5,463 nt of DNA, taken from contig BNUF01000164.1 in the NCBI GenBank assembly GCA_025997155.1, positions 1-5,463 of the forward strand, written 5' to 3'. The translations under genes and the position numbers were made by a program. Of this stretch, positions 5,114-5,463 are shown piece by piece (position 1 is the stretch's first letter; each line of letters opens with the position of its first letter). The notes under the pieces are model-generated. The model was not told the origin of the DNA, ran no database searches, and saw nothing but the letters and a program-made list of their open reading frames with translations. Source of the stretch: Clostridia bacterium (GTDB taxonomy: Bacteria > Bacillota > Clostridia > Lachnospirales > WQUN01).

Positions 5114-5130
5114 TTACGTAGGTGATATTT

Positions 5131-5355
5131 TTGGATTTGCGGATTAGGAATTTAAGGCGGAGACTCGACTGGACACAAGAAGAATTAGCCAACAAAGTAA
5201 ATAGTACGTCCTCTAATATTTCTAAATATGAGGCTGGCGTACGTGAACCTTCATTGGATACTTTAATATTACTTGCTAAAACTTTTGATGTTACTGTTGA
5301 CTATTTGATAGGATATTCAGATGTTCCTAATCCATATATAGTCAAGGCTATTTAA
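5131..5355 (+). CDS. Small XRE-family transcriptional regulator
   Basis: The 74-residue product consists almost wholly of one XRE/Cro-CI DNA-binding domain: DLRIRNLRRRLDWTQEELAN, then STSSNISKYEAGVREPSLDTL as turn and recognition helix, then LAKTFDVTVDYLIGYSD closing the five-helix fold. I chose the TTG at 5131 because AGGTG lies about six bases upstream and MDLRIRNLR is the normal beginning of the family. A GTG at 5122 would overlap that ribosome binding site and add MIF. The gene diverges from the other helix-turn-helix gene across about 170 bases, an arrangement like phage repressor pairs. Codons are visibly more AT-rich than in the recombinase genes, suggesting a different origin. It ends 30 bases before a transposase start, so its original 3' end may have been altered by insertion. 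The target is unknown. Confidence 0.85.
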   Translation: MDLRIRNLRRRLDWTQEELANKVNSTSSNISKYEAGVREPSLDTLILLAKTFDVTVDYLIGYSDVPNPYIVKAI

Positions 5356-5379
5356 AATATTGAATAGATGTGTTAAAAT
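5351..5379 (+). promoter_or_regulatory. Candidate transposase promoter
   Basis: TTTAAA (5351-5356) and TAAAAT (5374-5379) are 17 bases apart, and TG lies in the extended position (5371-5372). The predicted start is at or next to the ATG at 5386. No ribosome binding site is visible, so a leaderless or very weakly translated message is possible. Confidence 0.35.
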
Positions 5380-5400
5380 AAAAGTATGGCATATTCAATA
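5358..5400. repeat. 9-bp inverted repeat flanking the transposase start
   Basis: TATTGAATA (5358-5366) and TATTCAATA (5392-5400) are exact inverted copies separated by 25 bases that contain the -10 and the ATG. It could be part of the element end, a transposase binding site, or chance in AT-rich DNA. Confidence 0.4.
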
Positions 5401-5463
5401 GATTTAAGGGAAAAAGCGTTGAACGCATTGAAGAATGGTCATTTAAAAAGTGAAGTTAATGAG
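5386..5463 (+). CDS. N-terminal fragment of a probable IS630-family transposase (cut by window end)
   Basis: Twenty-six codons are visible. They begin MAYSIDLREKALNAL and continue with NGHLKSEVNE. This is the characteristic start of IS630/Tc1-mariner-type transposases: MAYSxDLRxK followed by a first helix leading into a helix-turn-helix that binds the element ends. The DDE catalytic domain lies beyond the window. Insertion sequences of this family target TA dinucleotides, and the left end probably lies between the XRE stop (5355) and this ATG. Without the right end I cannot define the terminal repeats. The family call rests on a short segment. Confidence 0.7.
   Translation, partial: MAYSIDLREKALNALKNGHLKSEVNE

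Overview
The window looks like accessory DNA from a low-to-moderate G+C Firmicute, probably a clostridial anaerobe. I infer this from strong purine-rich ribosome binding sites (GGGGGAG, AAAGGAG, TAAGGAGG), GTG and TTG starts, TATAAT-type promoters and the kinds of genes present. No gene looks like core metabolism; everything belongs to mobile-element or plasmid/phage-type biology.

Layout. Positions 1-3844 hold two diverged copies of one two-gene cassette, a 66-residue unknown protein followed one base later by a large serine recombinase. The copies face each other tail to tail and make an imperfect inverted repeat of about 1.78 kb per arm. The 66-residue proteins differ at one residue, and the recombinase catalytic domains also differ at one residue in about 160. 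The DNA-binding, zinc-ribbon and coiled-coil parts differ at many positions. The roughly 260 bases between the two genes hold a short reading frame with a strong ribosome binding site, which continues after an apparent frameshift.

Positions 3845-4182 contain no convincing protein gene. They carry a plus-strand promoter candidate, three nested hairpins closed by a 9-bp helix, and a terminator-like hairpin followed by T's. This is a candidate structured RNA of about 190 nt, diverging from the second recombinase cassette. A further long hairpin lies at 4134-4172.

Positions 4183-4746 are a complete YefM/YoeB-type toxin-antitoxin operon on the minus strand. It has a 4-base gene overlap, an intact toxin active site and a promoter overlapped by two TGTAC boxes like the known YefM operator. 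Directly upstream is a small Cro/CI-like helix-turn-helix gene whose last codons appear frameshifted in a run of six T's, so its frame now runs through the toxin-antitoxin promoter and into the antitoxin gene. It faces a second small XRE regulator on the plus strand (5131-5355). The 170 bases between the two regulators carry a 27-base AT-rich palindrome and repeated GGAC/GTCC boxes, resembling a phage-type switch region. The window ends in the first 26 codons of a probable IS630-family transposase.

How the parts fit: the recombinases, each with its small partner, are probably integration/excision modules of one or two mobile elements. The toxin-antitoxin pair would stabilise such an element, and the paired regulators may control it. 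The link between these modules is inferred from proximity only.
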